DNA from: Actinomucor elegans
Lineage: Eukaryota > Mucoromycota > Mucoromycetes > Mucorales > Mucoraceae
Direction: 5' to 3'
Length of the DNA stretch: 64,000 nucleotides
Assembly: GCA_026027325.1 (NCBI GenBank)
Contig: JAMSLZ010000001.1
Location: forward strand, 930,001-994,000
Shown here: piece by piece, positions 36,101 to 47,949 of the stretch
How the letters are laid out: every line of letters starts with the position of its first letter
How positions within the stretch are numbered: position 1 is the stretch's first letter
The notes under the pieces: model-generated
Database searches by the model: none
Told to the model about the DNA's origin: nothing
The model's input: only the letters and a program-made list of their open reading frames with translations
Made by a program: the position numbers and the translations under genes

Positions 36101-36534
36101 TTTGCTGAAGATCAATTTACTATACTGCACTTGCATAAAATACAATGTGATCAGTATAGTTCAGTCAAATGATAGCTTCAGTATACGCAGTGCTTCATTT
36201 TTAAACTGTATTAGCGATCAGATGCGAGATTGAATTCGAATCTGTCGAAAAATGTAGGCTTGTTGAAAATGGGTAGAATTCAGGAAAAAAAACCTCCGAG
36301 GTATGATCTTAGACCATAATTTTAAGAGGTACAGTATATGTTTAGTATGTAGGATAGTACCTAAGTTTATTTTTTTGTATATAAAACAAGGTTTTGTTTG
36401 CTTTAATATGAAAGGCTCTAAACAACTCTGATTTTTTATTATTCTTGAGAGTTATATGGAATATATAAGTTGATTTCTACTACAAAAGGGACTAAAACAA
36501 TTCGATCACGCTGAACGTGCGGTTTGTTTATTAA

Positions 36535-36735
36535 TGTAAAAGAAAAGACCAAGATCTCTATATTGCACAGCTTGATCTCTATTAAATATCGTATTATTAT
36601 TGAATGTCAGATTAGATGAACTGAGATCTTAAGTATGTGTAGTGCTTTGTATTTTAATACCGCATAGTATCATCCAGATACATGCTCACTCTAAAGATTG
36701 TATGTTAATTACCTCCCAAAACCGTCAATTCTGTA
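36535..36735. repeat. Dispersed repeat, copy 2 (pairs with 640-720 and about 1180)
   Basis: Shares AAGACCAAGATCTCT and TATTGCACAGCTTGA with 650-690, and CCCAAAACCGTCAATT with about 1178-1193. The distance between the two blocks is about 160 bp here and about 500 bp in the first copy. Confidence 0.45.
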
Positions 36736-37385
36736 TATTTTGCAACTCAATTTACTTCCTTTATCGTTATACAACCTACATCATTCAAAAAAAAGGGATT
36801 AAATAAACCCGCTTTATTAAGGACTCAATGAAAAGTTGAGAAGTTTCTGTCTTTCATCTTACGATTTCTATTTTTTTTTTTTTTGGGCATAAATATTTTT
36901 GAAACTGTCGGCATAGGAATTTGGCAAGGTGCATTAATCAAAACGAGAAATTTCGGTCGACCTCAGTCAAAAGTTGTGCAAGAGTAATAGTCCATGCTAA
37001 ACAAGAACTTGTGTATAGAGAGAACTCCTATTAGGCTCCAGTAGTTTCGGTACATTGTTTTCATACGTATTTGTTAATTTACAATCTGCATTGGCTAAAT
37101 TGTTTCTTTCCTTTCTAATAAAGCCCCAAATTACAAGATCCATCAATACGCTAAACTAAAAATAGCGCTACCCACTAGAGAATAGTTGTTTAAACAGAAA
37201 TGTAGTATAAGATAATAAATGAAAGTTTGACAGCTACGAATGTTAATGCGCACCTTTTTTTAAACAGTTATAAGGTCGAATATTATTTAGGCCAATGATA
37301 ATGCTTTATTTCGAATCCAGCGGTATAAGACTTTTCACAAAACTGTAAATAGCTTTCTCTTTCCTCTTTTCTATCTGTATCTAAT

Positions 37386-38112
37386 ATGAGGTAAAGTGTA
37401 TACATCCATCCATTCATCCATCCATCCAAACCAATATCTAATATCTTTTTTTCCATTATTCAATAGCAAAGTTAGCGCTGCTGCCGTCAGAGAACTCGTT
37501 GTTCAGATTCAAAATGCTTCCAAGGAGAAGCAACGTAAGTTCACTGAAACCGTTGAACTCCAAATCGGTTTGAAGAACTACGATCCTCAACGTGATAAGC
37601 GTTTCTCTGGTACCATCAAGCTCCCCAACGTTGCCCGTCCTAACATGACTGTTTGTGTTCTTGGTGATGCTTTCCACTGTGATCAAGCCAAGGGCGCTGG
37701 TATGGAATTCCAATCTGTTGACGATCTCAAGAAGCTCAACAAGAACAAGAAGCTCATCAAGAAGCTTGCCAAGAAGTATGATGCTTTCCTTGCCTCTGAG
37801 GCTTTGATTAAGCAAATTCCCCGTCTCTTGGGTCCTGGTCTTCACAAGGTCGGTAAGTTCCCTACTCCCGTCTCTCACAACGATTCCTTGACCGATAAGG
37901 CCAACGAACTCCGTGCCACCATCAAGTTCCAATTGAAGAAGGTTCTCTGTCTTGGTGTTGCTGTCGGTCATGTCGCCATGACTGAAGATCAATTGATTGC
38001 CAACATCATGTTGTCTGTCAACTTCCTCGTTTCTTTGTTGAAGAAGCACTGGCAAAACGTCAAGTCTTTGTACTTGAAGTCTTCCATGGGTAAGCCTTAC
38101 CGCTTGTTCTAA
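37386..38112 (+). CDS. RPL1: 60S ribosomal protein L10a (uL1)
   Basis: A large-subunit protein of the mobile L1 stalk that contacts E-site tRNA. Two exons: 37386-37390 (ATGAG, five bases) and 37467-38112; 216 residues, the normal length. After splicing the N-terminus is [12 protein letters not shown], as in eukaryotic L10a. Other family stretches are [34 protein letters not shown] and [11 protein letters not shown] at the end. Codon use is strongly biased to C-ending codons (AAG, CTC, GTC), typical of a very highly expressed gene and also seen in RPP1. The first intron contains an ATCC tract. A 238-codon continuous frame running through the intron is not the real product. Confidence 0.95.
37403..37427 (+). 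repeat. ATCC tetranucleotide tract in the first intron of the L10a gene
   Basis: Five to six ATCC or ATTC units begin 12 bp into the intron that follows the five-base first exon. The tract at 6554-6584 before RPP1 is nearly the same sequence. Confidence 0.65.
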
Positions 38113-39189
38113 ATGTAAATTATACTGCCAAAAAAAGGATTGTTTTCTTGTTTTATGCGTGAACAAACTTATCTGACGGTGAACCAAGGTTTTGGACACA
38201 GGTGCCAATATCATTTGGGAGCTCATAACTTAAAAAAAGATTCTTTTTAATAAAAAAACAGTATTTTTACTCGTAATCTTTGATTGTGTATATATATGCT
38301 AATCGTGATAAATTTGTTAATTAGCAAGGTTTTTTTGACGTCTATTGATTCATAGGGCATAGCTATTTGGCGCAAAGGAGAACTATACGAATCGAGATAT
38401 TTCTATTAGATTTCCTTTAGAACGCTTTAATTAGATAGGACGGTGCCTGAATTTGATGATGTTGAACTCAAAGTTCTTTAATATCACTTAGCCATACTTA
38501 AGTCATTTTGCATCTTCAAGACGCGGATCAAACAAGCTAGTCATTCTTCATTATAGTAATATATAAAAGTCTAGTTAATTTTGCAAAGAGATTTTTATGC
38601 ACATTAGTCGCATACTGAGAAAACACGGAACTAACATCACACATTGCGCCAAAAGAGTTGGGGCTGATTCTGATTGGTTGTCGTAAATTTAAATATTATT
38701 TGTGCATGTTGCTGCTGCTTGCCTCCACGTTTGAGATTTTCCCTGAACTAGAAAATAGTTCAGTTATTTTGATTAACAAAAATAAGTTTTTTTTTAATAC
38801 AGCGCGTGCAGAATTCAAGTTGTTCAGGATTATATATGCTTAGATTTTATTTTTTGTATAAAACATAATACAAAGCAGATACTAGAGCATACTAATAAAT
38901 GAGATAAGCGTCTTTATATTATAAATAATACCTCTAAAATTACTATCACATCTTTAAATAATGAAATGAAAGTTTGAAATCAGCGTTCAAGGTAGTCCTT
39001 ATTGATTTTCGAAAATCATCACTGTCTTTATTACTTGTTTAAAGAAAATTTGATTGGCTTTCTGTATTTAAATACAGTGCGTATACATTTAATCTCCGTG
39101 GCTAAGGTTTTCCTCGAGAAAACAAGCTGTTACAGTGACAATTTAGAGCTTGACTTCTTTTCTTTTTACATTGCCATAGTTCAATAGCA
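38113..39189. other. AT-rich intergenic region
   Basis: About 1.1 kb between L10a and MGM1; no gene, repeat or RNA recognised. Confidence 0.5.
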
Positions 39190-42100
39190 ATGATCTCGAA
39201 AATTATTCGGTCAAGTACAAATTTACTTCATCCCAGAACGATTATTACACGAACAAAACTTCCATGTCGCCAACTACGTGTTCTATCCGGGTTTCACGCT
39301 CCTCCTCCACTTTTATACCATTCAACTCGATTTCGCACCTATCATGCTGCTCCACTTGTCTTACAATCGCAAGTGAGAGCCCTTAATATATGGTCGATTC
39401 CCAAAATGGCGCTCAGAACTGTTCGTTTACCTGCTATTGTTGCAGGTACAACGCTTACAACGGCTACGCTTGCTTCTAATAAATTCCAAGGTAAACACAA
39501 GCCCTTGCTATTATTGTGATTAAAACTCAACCTTATGCAATAACATTAGATATGGCTGATAAAAGTCGAGGATTTGTGCACGATAGTTTGAATACAGTCG
39601 AGTCTTTTTTTCAAAAAGCACAAGCAACTGTAGATGGCATTGATATATCCATTCCAGAGATTCATTTACGACTTCCCGAGTCTGTCAAACGGCTTTTATC
39701 ATCATCTACCAACAAAATAGAAGAATCCAAGGCAGTGAATCACAAGATGACTGAAGCAGCTGAATCGAAACGAAGTTCTGATAGCGGCAACGGAGGTGGT
39801 AGTGGAAATGGTGGAAATGGAGAGGAGGCGGCAGCGGCGGCTGCAACTGCTGCTAGTGTAGCCATGTATTTGAATGAAGATGATGAGGACGAAGAAGATA
39901 CTGAGGAAGAAAAGAAAAAAAAGAACAAAAAGAAAAAGTCTGACTATGGTATCAATGCTCAAGACGAACAACTCATGATGTTGACCAAGAAACTGATCGA
40001 AATCCGCAGTATCCTCATGTCGATTGATCACAACGAGACCTTGAGATTGCCCAGTATTGTAGTGATTGGTTCGCAAAGTTCTGGTAAAAGTTCAGTATTG
40101 GAAGCTATTGTTGGACATGAGTTCCTTCCAAAGTAAGTCGCTGCAGCTCAGTGATATAACCAAAAGCTGATGATTTCTTTTTACAGAGGAAGCAATATGG
40201 TAACACGCCGACCTATTGAATTGACTTTGATCCATACACCTCATCAAGAAGAAGAGTATGGTGAATTTCCTCAGTTAGGCTTGGGCAAGATTTTTGATTT
40301 CAAAAAGATACAAAAGACGTTGGTGGATATGAATTTAGCAGTGTCTGAATCAGAATGTGTGTCTGACAAGCCTATCGAACTTCGTATTTACTCGCCTAAT
40401 GTACCCGACTTGACCTTGATTGATTTACCAGGCTATATCCAAATTTCGAACCGCAACCAACCCGAGACATTAAAGAACAAGATCGAGGATTTATGTGAAA
40501 AGTATATTCGTGGACCGAATATCATTTTGGCAGTTTGTAGTGCTAACGTAGATTTAGCCAACTCGCCTGCCCTCAAACAAAGCAGAAAATGGGACCCTCT
40601 AGGACTTCGAACTATTGGCGTAGTTACCAAGATGGATCTGGTGCCACCTCAAGTGGGTGCTGCTATTCTCCGCAATACCGACTATCCGTTGCACCTGGGA
40701 TACATTGGTGTAGTTTGCAAAGCACCTGAAAATGTATCTAACGGCAATATGACACATGCTCTCATCAAGAGTGAAGAAGCTTATTTTCGATCTCATCTCA
40801 TCTTCAACCAACGTGATATGCAAGTTGGTACGTCCACCTTACGACACAAACTGATGAATGTGCTAGAGCAAAATATGGGTAAATCATTGTACAGCATAGT
40901 AGACGCAGTTCAGCGTGAATTGGAAGAAGCAAGATATCAATTCAAGGTTCAATACAATGATCGAAGAGTTACTGCTGAATCTTATGTAGCAGAAACCATG
41001 GATTGCTTAAAGCATGATTTCAAAGACTTTGCTAATAACTTTGGCAAGCCACAAGTGCGACATGAAGTGCGTACGATGTTGGAGCAACGAGTACTGGATA
41101 TCTGTGCTGAACAGTATTGGTGTGATCCCAAAATTGCCGAATTGCCCAAAGCTTCTCCAGAGGACATTTATTGGTTATACAAGGTAGACTTCGCATCAGC
41201 GGCTTTAACAAAGAGTGGTATTGGAAGAGCCACAACTCAGCTTGTAGTGGATGTGCTCATGAGTAACATGGAACGACTAGCCAATGCAGATTCGTTCAGC
41301 CATCATCCAGAAACTAGAAAACAAATCATGAATTTTACCAGTGAAATTTTGAGGACTAAATTTCTGGCTACTAGTGATCAGGTTGAAAACACCATCAAGC
41401 CTTACAAGTTTGAGGTAAAAATATTGTATATATGTGTATCTATGAGTGTACCCATCTGTCTTTATTAGGTCGAAGTGACTGACAGTGAGTGGAACGATGG
41501 TGTCAAACGTTCAATCACTTTATTAGAAAAAGAACTTGAAATGTGCGAAGAAATGGCCGCGTCTATTAAGAATTCTGTTGGAAAGAAGAAGCTAAAGGGT
41601 GCCATCAACTACATTATGGATACTGAAAAAGAAGAAACGCTCCGTCAAGAGCGGATCCTCAATTTTGAAGACAGTAAAGATGAAGAGGAGGAGGTTGTGA
41701 AATCGTTCTATAATCCCAAGCTTATAGAAAAGGCTAAAGATGCCATCTATCTAAGAGACCGCGCTATGATTCTCAAGTATCGCATTGCAGCATTGAAAAG
41801 CAGACAGTGCAAATCATCTGAAAACAAGCAATACTGTCCTGAAGCGTTCTTGAACGTGATTGCTGAGAAATTGACATACACCGTAAGCATATATTACATT
41901 GCACAACTACTGTGTTACTTATAGTTTAAATATAGGCTGTCATGTTTATTCAAGTTGAGCTGTTAAACGAGTTCTTCTTTCAATTCCCTCGTGAAGTTGA
42001 TAATAGATTAGTATATGAAATGGATCGCCGTCAAATTCAACAGTTTGCACGAGAAAACCCACCTATTCAAAAGCATCTCGAGTTACAAGAACGAAAGATG

Positions 42101-42208
42101 AAGTTGGAAGAAGTGATGGACAAGTTGAATTACTTAGTAAAAAGACAGGCAGACAGACAATCATCTAATAATACAAAGCCTTCCACTCATAATAACATAT
42201 ATTCTTAG
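39190..42208 (+). CDS. MGM1: Mitochondrial dynamin-like GTPase (Mgm1/OPA1)
   Basis: An inner-membrane fusion and cristae-shaping GTPase. Five exons: 39190-39490, 39550-40132, 40187-41414, 41469-41882, 41936-42208; 932 residues. The N-terminus is basic and hydroxylated (targeting signal), followed by a hydrophobic segment ([19 protein letters not shown], about 78-96) that would anchor the long form. A Gly/Ala and then acidic/Lys linker (about 200-255) follows. GTPase motifs are GSQSSGKSS (274-282), DLPG (374-377) and TKMD. The middle and GED-like regions end near [20 protein letters not shown]. Family enzymes are cleaved after the anchor by a rhomboid protease or by inner-membrane proteases; the site cannot be fixed from sequence here. 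Confidence 0.95.
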
Positions 42209-43081
42209 ATATTATCTTGCTATTTACCTAACAACTCAATAAATAATACCCCTTTCTTTAAGTATAGCAGGCGGTAGATTTGGAAGGATTATTTAATGGG
42301 CTCTTGTAGTAGTATGGAACAAGAAAGTTCTAGATGCAATCAATAGCATTTTATCATAAAGCTTCAACTGCTTATATTACACTATACCTTGACTGTTCGG
42401 ACGTCGCTTCTGAGATCAGTATCCTTTTTTGATCTAGTCTGAAGAGATCAAAAACCGTTTTTCTTTTTTTTCGTAATTATGATCCATGTTATATCTATTG
42501 ATGACGGTAATGTTTTTGATCATGAGCAAAGCTATAGTATAGCCGGGAATTGGTCTCTTTTAAATATGGTTACTGCAATAAGAGAATAGGATAGTTTATA
42601 GTTTGATCTTGCTAGATTAGTATCTTGTAGTGGATATCTGCTCCGACTGTATATAGAGAATAAGAATGCGATCAAACAAACTATTGTAATGGTTTGAAGG
42701 GCTGGTATCCAGCTTCTATATCCATCAATGAGATTTATGGTTATTTTGCAAAAAGTGAAACAACGACACTCCCGAGGTTGGAACTGAAAATAAAGACCAG
42801 TAAATCGGGCAGAACAAAAATAGCAACAAATGACTGTCGAATGCCTTCAAGGATGAACATTTGCGCTGAACTTTCAGCAAGATAAAACCAATTGTATATT
42901 TCTACCAAACTATAAGATAGTGATTGTAAGAATACTTTTAAGATATGTATGATATTAGGTTACAAGCACCGAGTATTCTTTTTTTCTTGTACACCCATAC
43001 TTAAATAAAGAAATATTACCTTAAATACATGTTTTTGCTTTTTGTTCTGTCTTTTTTCTTTCTTTAGTTTATAAAAGTAGG
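42209..43081. other. AT-rich intergenic region
   Basis: About 0.9 kb without a supported gene. A 63-codon frame at 42694-42885 has no resemblance to a known family. The T-rich stretch before 43082 is the likely promoter of the bHLH gene. Confidence 0.45.
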
Positions 43082-44456
43082 ATGGAGTCTTCAAATGCAA
43101 TTTTCTCTGACCAAGATGCTTTGAATCAATTGCAATATGATTTATTGGCTTTTCCGTTCCCAACCCAACATACTGATGAAGCCAGTACATTTTTAAGCAC
43201 TGACACCGTCAGTTTGAACTACAATGTCAGTGCACCTTCTTCTGATTACGGTAATACAATCAATCTTTCGCCAGCAACTGTTTCATTCTTGCCGCAAAAC
43301 GCGCTATCAACTCCAATACCAACTCCTGACTATAGCACACCTTTGATACATCCCCACCAAGAAGACTTTGAGGTAAAATAGATACTCTGTAATACTACAT
43401 TTACCTAAAAATGGTTATTTTCTATTTCAATAGGAGTTCTTGACACCTCTTGTATCTCCGGCCATTACACCTAGTTATACAGACATTTATCAGTTTCTAG
43501 ATCCACCAAACGAGCAATACTTCACGCCACTTAGTTCCCCTGCACTACCACCAAACCAATACGACGATACTTCGCCGAGTAACGTTATTCAAGATGCTGC
43601 TTTACTTACACAGCAGCTGGCACATATAGAAACAAAGCAGCAGTTACTACGCGATCAAATAAAGACCTCTCCAGCTATATCACCGACGTATCGCAAAAGC
43701 CCTCTGGCCATGTTCTCCAGTCGTACCCAAGCACCACCTTCACCATTACCATTCAGCAGCAAGAGACGTTCAACAACGACCTTACGTCAAAAGATAGCCT
43801 TGGCAAGTCCTCAGCTTCATTCATCAAAAGACGTTCCAACCACACCCGCTACGCCTGCATCTCTTATGAATATGAGTCATCATTTTCCTTCATCTACCTC
43901 TATACCTTCAACCGACAAGACACTGGTGGATAGTATGCCCTTTTTGCCGCCAGCTGCAGTACCAGAATCTGTCACACCATCATCCTCGACCGTCAGAGCC
44001 AACAAGGCAAGGAAATTAGCGCCATCTACATCTCCTGGTTCAAGCACATCTTCACCAAGGACCCTCAAGCCCCTACTGTCGCCGTTTTTACAGCCGGATC
44101 TCCGAAGTAACAATCTGATCGCGCCAAGGACACAATCTCCGGGAATAGAAAATCGTCGGTCAGCCCACAAGGTTGCGGAGCAAAGACGAAGAGATACACT
44201 AAAACAAAGTTTTGATGCATTAAGAAAGGAAATTACAGACGTTTTAGTGATGGACTCTGGCAAACTTGAACAAGAGAAACTGCGTCAAGAAAAAGAAAAA
44301 GAAGTCAAACTGATGAGTAAAGTGCTGCTGCTACAGCATTCTTACGAGTATATCATTCGACTGAAAGCTGACTCACGTCGAAAAGACGATAAAATGTCAA
44401 AAATGCAAGCAGAATTAGAGAAACTGAGAATGTTGGCTCAACAGAAGGCAAAATAA
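43082..44456 (+). CDS. bHLH transcription factor
   Basis: Two exons (43082-43372 and 43434-44456), 437 residues. The long N-terminal part is disordered, rich in Pro, Ser and Thr with many SP and TP sites (possible kinase targets). The basic region, RRSAHKVAEQRRR (about 339-351), has the His, Glu and Arg positions that read CACGTG-type E-boxes. Helix 1 is LKQSFDALRKEI. The loop is unusually long and charged (through KLEQEKLRQEKEKEVK), then helix 2 VLLLQHSYEYIIRLKA runs into a coiled coil of leucine-zipper type to the end. The basic region resembles Pho4/NUC-1 more than SREBP, which has Tyr in place of an Arg, but I cannot assign an ortholog. Its stop lies 26 bp from that of the convergent CK2 beta gene. 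Confidence 0.88.
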
Positions 44457-44482
44457 AAAAAAATAAAAATAAAATAAAAAAT

Positions 44483-45401
44483 TTATTGTAAAATCATATC
44501 TTCTGTTTCTTTACCATCTTGGCCCTTTACCTCTTGTTTCACCATCCTTAACCATTGCATACGAGGACCAGCAACTGATAACTCACTGACCCGAAATCCA
44601 AATAACCTTGCTACATAAATGTTGGGCTCTACATATTTAACACTATCTGGAAATGCTTGTATAAACAAATGAGGAAAAGTAGTACCAAAATGCGAGCCTA
44701 AAAACAGCGTTTTTTTTAGCTGTTGACATGTGTGTATTCAACATAAGATTTTTACCGTCAATGCTCTGATATCTAGGATTAGGTGGTACATAAATGTCTT
44801 TGCAATTTGGACAATACAGTCGCACTGAACTCTGTTTTGGTATATCGTGCTGTCCACAAGGTAAAAGATGGCTATCATTGCAGTAGACTCTAGGACATTT
44901 ACCGAATTCGCCTGCTTCATATTTTTCATACTATATATAGCATCAGCATTTAATACACTACCAAGTATTGTATATAGCTCGTTTACCATTTGAAGCATGC
45001 CTTGTTTTGTAATGATATAACGTTGATGTATAAGCCCATATAATAGTTCTGCAGCAGGCTCTAATAAGCTGAGATCTGGAACTCGGTTATACATGGCATC
45101 GTCTGGCTCGAGATCCAAAATGATCTCGAGTGTTTCTTTGTAGAGAGAGACATGCGTATTCAAACCAATGAGGTTGAAAGGATCTTCTATAAAACTTTCG
45201 TCAACCTCGGTATAATATCGATGCTTCTTACTCGAACAGAACCAATTAATCCACTATAATATACTTGCTTTAGTATTGCTATTCGTGTGTTATAGTGCTC
45301 TTCTTTTTTCTTTTTTCTTTTACCGATGTTGGTCGATCTGTTTCCATTGGTGTCAGGTTGCCTTCTTCTATAATATCAAATGGAGTATATAAATTAGACA
45401 T
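44483..45401 (-). CDS. CKB1: Casein kinase II regulatory (beta) subunit
   Basis: The regulatory dimer of protein kinase CK2, controlling substrate choice and assembly. Four exons: 45401-45324, 45253-44987, 44930-44756, 44697-44483; 244 residues. Recognised by WINWFCSSKKHRYYTEVDES, then DPFNLIGLN, the acidic loop LDLEPDD, HQRYIITKQGMLQM, and the zinc finger C127, C132, C155, C158 (CPRVYC and CPNC), which forms the dimer interface. Only with the intron after GMLQM removed does the conserved YEKYEAGEFGKCPR appear, fixing that splice. The C-terminus has FGTTFPHLF and a short charged tail, EVKGQDGKETEDMILQ. Length lies between animal (215) and yeast (258-278) forms. Confidence 0.95.
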
Positions 45402-46365
45402 TACCTTGAGTTGGAATTTAGAATTTAGAATGAGGGTTTACTTACGTGTATCACTATTTGGATCCATTGGAGTTGGGATGTGGATCTTGTACAGATAGAA
45501 TAGTTAAAGTAGAAGAAAAATACCACCCACTTATTTACCAGTTCGGGTCACGCGAAATTCGTGATACCCAGATCAACCTATATTCTAGGCCATACTATGG
45601 TAAATCATTAATAATAATGCATATTTACGCGTTATTTGAACCAAACAAGAACAAATATCAAGTACTGTGTGCTTGGCACAATTGAATCCCGAAAATAGGG
45701 TTGTGTAGCCCTAAAGAACATAATAAAGCGTTACTTGACAATGGGTTATTAAGGTAATTTTAACTAACAATACTATGATTTCATTATAGATATTAGCGAC
45801 TTTGAGTACCGAGTTTCGACATGATAATGGGCTATAGTAAGCAGTGCTGTATAAGTACTCTGAAATGATCATTGGTACTAATCTACAGGGATTCGTTGGC
45901 TATGCGTTTGCATCTTATGTTCGAGGCAATAAAATCGATCGTACCTTTAATGGAAAAATAAAGCAATCGCATAACTGTGATAATAGTTTATCTGTTTGTC
46001 TTTCATTTCATAGGGCATAAAGACTTGTATTTTACTCGAAATCATATATCATCATAACGACTATTTCATTTATATAGGTGTATATTGTCCATAAAAGCTG
46101 GTAACTAGACCTTTTATCGTATAACCCCACGTTTAAGTTTCTTTACTCGTCCCATTGCTTTATTATAAACAAAGTATTAAGACATATAAATGTGTAACTG
46201 AGAGAAAAGTAACGATGTTATATCTTAAAACATGTCTCTATGGCATCTTTAACACCTCCGAACGAATAGCATAAAGGCTTACCATCATCTACCACTAATG
46301 TAGTTCTCTCAGTTTTTATTAGCGGTTGATATGTCATAATATATTGTTGGGTAGTTCATTCTACA

Positions 46366-46366
<1 letters not shown>
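45402..46366. other. AT-rich intergenic region
   Basis: About 1 kb between CK2 beta and the inverted repeat. Only short frames, no family recognised. GGTAGTTCATTCTACAC just before the poly-A run resembles the first block of the short dispersed repeat. Confidence 0.4.
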
Positions 46367-46399
<33 letters not shown>

Positions 46400-47690
46400 A
46401 ATTGCATTACACCACATTTCATGATATGATATGCTTACGGCACTAAAGTGTGAATTATTGATTTAATTTGCTTAACAGCTCTTCTAATATAATTCGCCTG
46501 AAATTAAAATGAATATGAATATTGTATCGCGTATCGATGTAGATTATAAATATATGTTTTGTTCTATTAAGCATCAGCTAATGGTTCATGATTACCTTTT
46601 CAAATCCTTTCTAGAATCAATTCCAAACTCGTCGAAACGCCGTATCCAATTTTCAATCAAAAGCAAAGCCTGTTTGTTTACAGATTGAAGTATAATGTTA
46701 TTTTTAAATGTTCAGGAGAGTAGTAGAGTGTATTGTTGTAACTAATAAGTTAATTTTGTGGTGTAAGTAGAATGTTAAGGTTAGACTTTAAGGGCTTAAT
46801 ATAGTAAATGGTGTGCGTCTAGGGAAAATTTTATGCGTAAAATGAACTTTACTTTCTACTGTATTTAGTTGACAAGAAAGGTCCTGTGGTGTAGTTGGCT
46901 ATCACATATCCTTTACACGGATAAGGTCTTCGGTTCAATCCCGGACGGGATCATTCTTTTTGTTTTTTCTCCTTTTCATCGGAGTTTGAAGTGTGGTTTG
47001 TGCAATTGGAAGGTTGCATGGCTTTTATAATCGTGACAAATGCGATAGTATATGCACTCACCATACTGTCAGGTACACACGGTCTTTGTGTGCACCCTTT
47101 TTAATTAGTATAAATATCAAATGTATCTTAGAATATTAAAGAGTATCCTTTATCTCATATATAATCTTTTGTACACATTTATTGGAATCAGCTATAAAAC
47201 ATAAATCTCGGCACACGACAATACGTTAATTAAGTATAATAAAAAAAAATCATGTTTTATTCGAAAGTATATAAAAAGTTAATTTATACTAATCAGTGAA
47301 TGATTCAGCCGCTAACAATGTTGTGATAATCAACAGATGTAGCAGTTCATTCTGACCAAAAAGTACTGATCCGATCCGACTTGAAACTGAGACTAATCGA
47401 GAAATCTGTAAAAGATCTACAGAGCAAGTACACCTGAATTACAGCATATCATATAATTACCACTCATCAAGTCATAGCATATGGAATATACTAGTAGTTC
47501 GATCAAATAATAATGATTCTAATAGATACAGCGATACATTCTGAACACCATCATGCGCTAGTCATCATCAGATGTAAGATTTAACTTGAGATAAGCTGAA
47601 AAAATCTAGAAACCCAGCCCAAATTGGGCAGTTCTAGAAAAATTCGCAACAGTGCTCACTACTGTGTTATTTAAAGCTTTTGAAGCCTAC
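46367..47690 (+). repeat. Left arm of a large inverted repeat (about 1.3 kb)
   Basis: Begins at a run of 31 A (46367-46397) and continues to about 47690. It matches the reverse complement of 51320-52614 over essentially its whole length. I compared both ends, the tRNA, and the segment around CCCAAATTGGGCAG and saw only a few mismatches; distances between landmarks agree to within about 1-4 bases. Similarity stops abruptly at the outer homopolymer run and fades after AAAGCTT at the inner end. It contains a tRNA-Val gene and two copies of the short dispersed repeat family (about 47335-47420 and 47518-47600). Confidence 0.9.
46880..46953 (+). tRNA. tRNA-Val (anticodon UAC), left-arm copy
   Basis: A 74-nt cloverleaf. 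The acceptor stem GGTCCTG pairs with CGGGATC (two G-T wobbles), the discriminator base is A, and the anticodon stem TATCC/GGATA encloses TTTACAC, giving anticodon TAC for the GUA codon. The T arm has loop TTCAATC with stem TTCGG/CCGGA. There is no intron. A T-rich run (TTCTTTTTGTTTTTTC) follows directly and serves as a Pol III terminator. It is an identical inverted copy of 52048-52121. Confidence 0.92.
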
Positions 47691-47949
47691 ATAATAGTAA
47701 ATAATCTAGATCCATTATGTATTATAAGAGTATGCTGAAGTACTTTATGTCTATTTCTTCACTATATATATAACTTAATTGATGATTATAATTCCCCTAA
47801 ATATACTGCAAATTAATGTTTGAAGGAAGTTTCGTGCTTCGGAGGAAATGTAATATGATCTTTATACTGATTGATCAGCAGAGATGAAATAAACCAAACA
47901 ATGGATCTAAACCGTTGGTATACTAGTTTTATTATTGCTATTGTACTTT

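Larger units (their letters stand above)
35858..37385. other. Intergenic region with repeat remnants
   Basis: About 1.5 kb without a supported gene. Contains a short-family repeat copy at 36010-36100 and the second copy of the 640-720 repeat at 36535-36735. The last 100 bases hold the L10a promoter; TATAAGACTTTTC at about 37324 is TATA-like. Confidence 0.45.

Noticed and set aside
37456..38226. 256-codon minus-strand frame
   Set aside because: Antisense to ribosomal L10a; long only because of that gene's strong codon bias.
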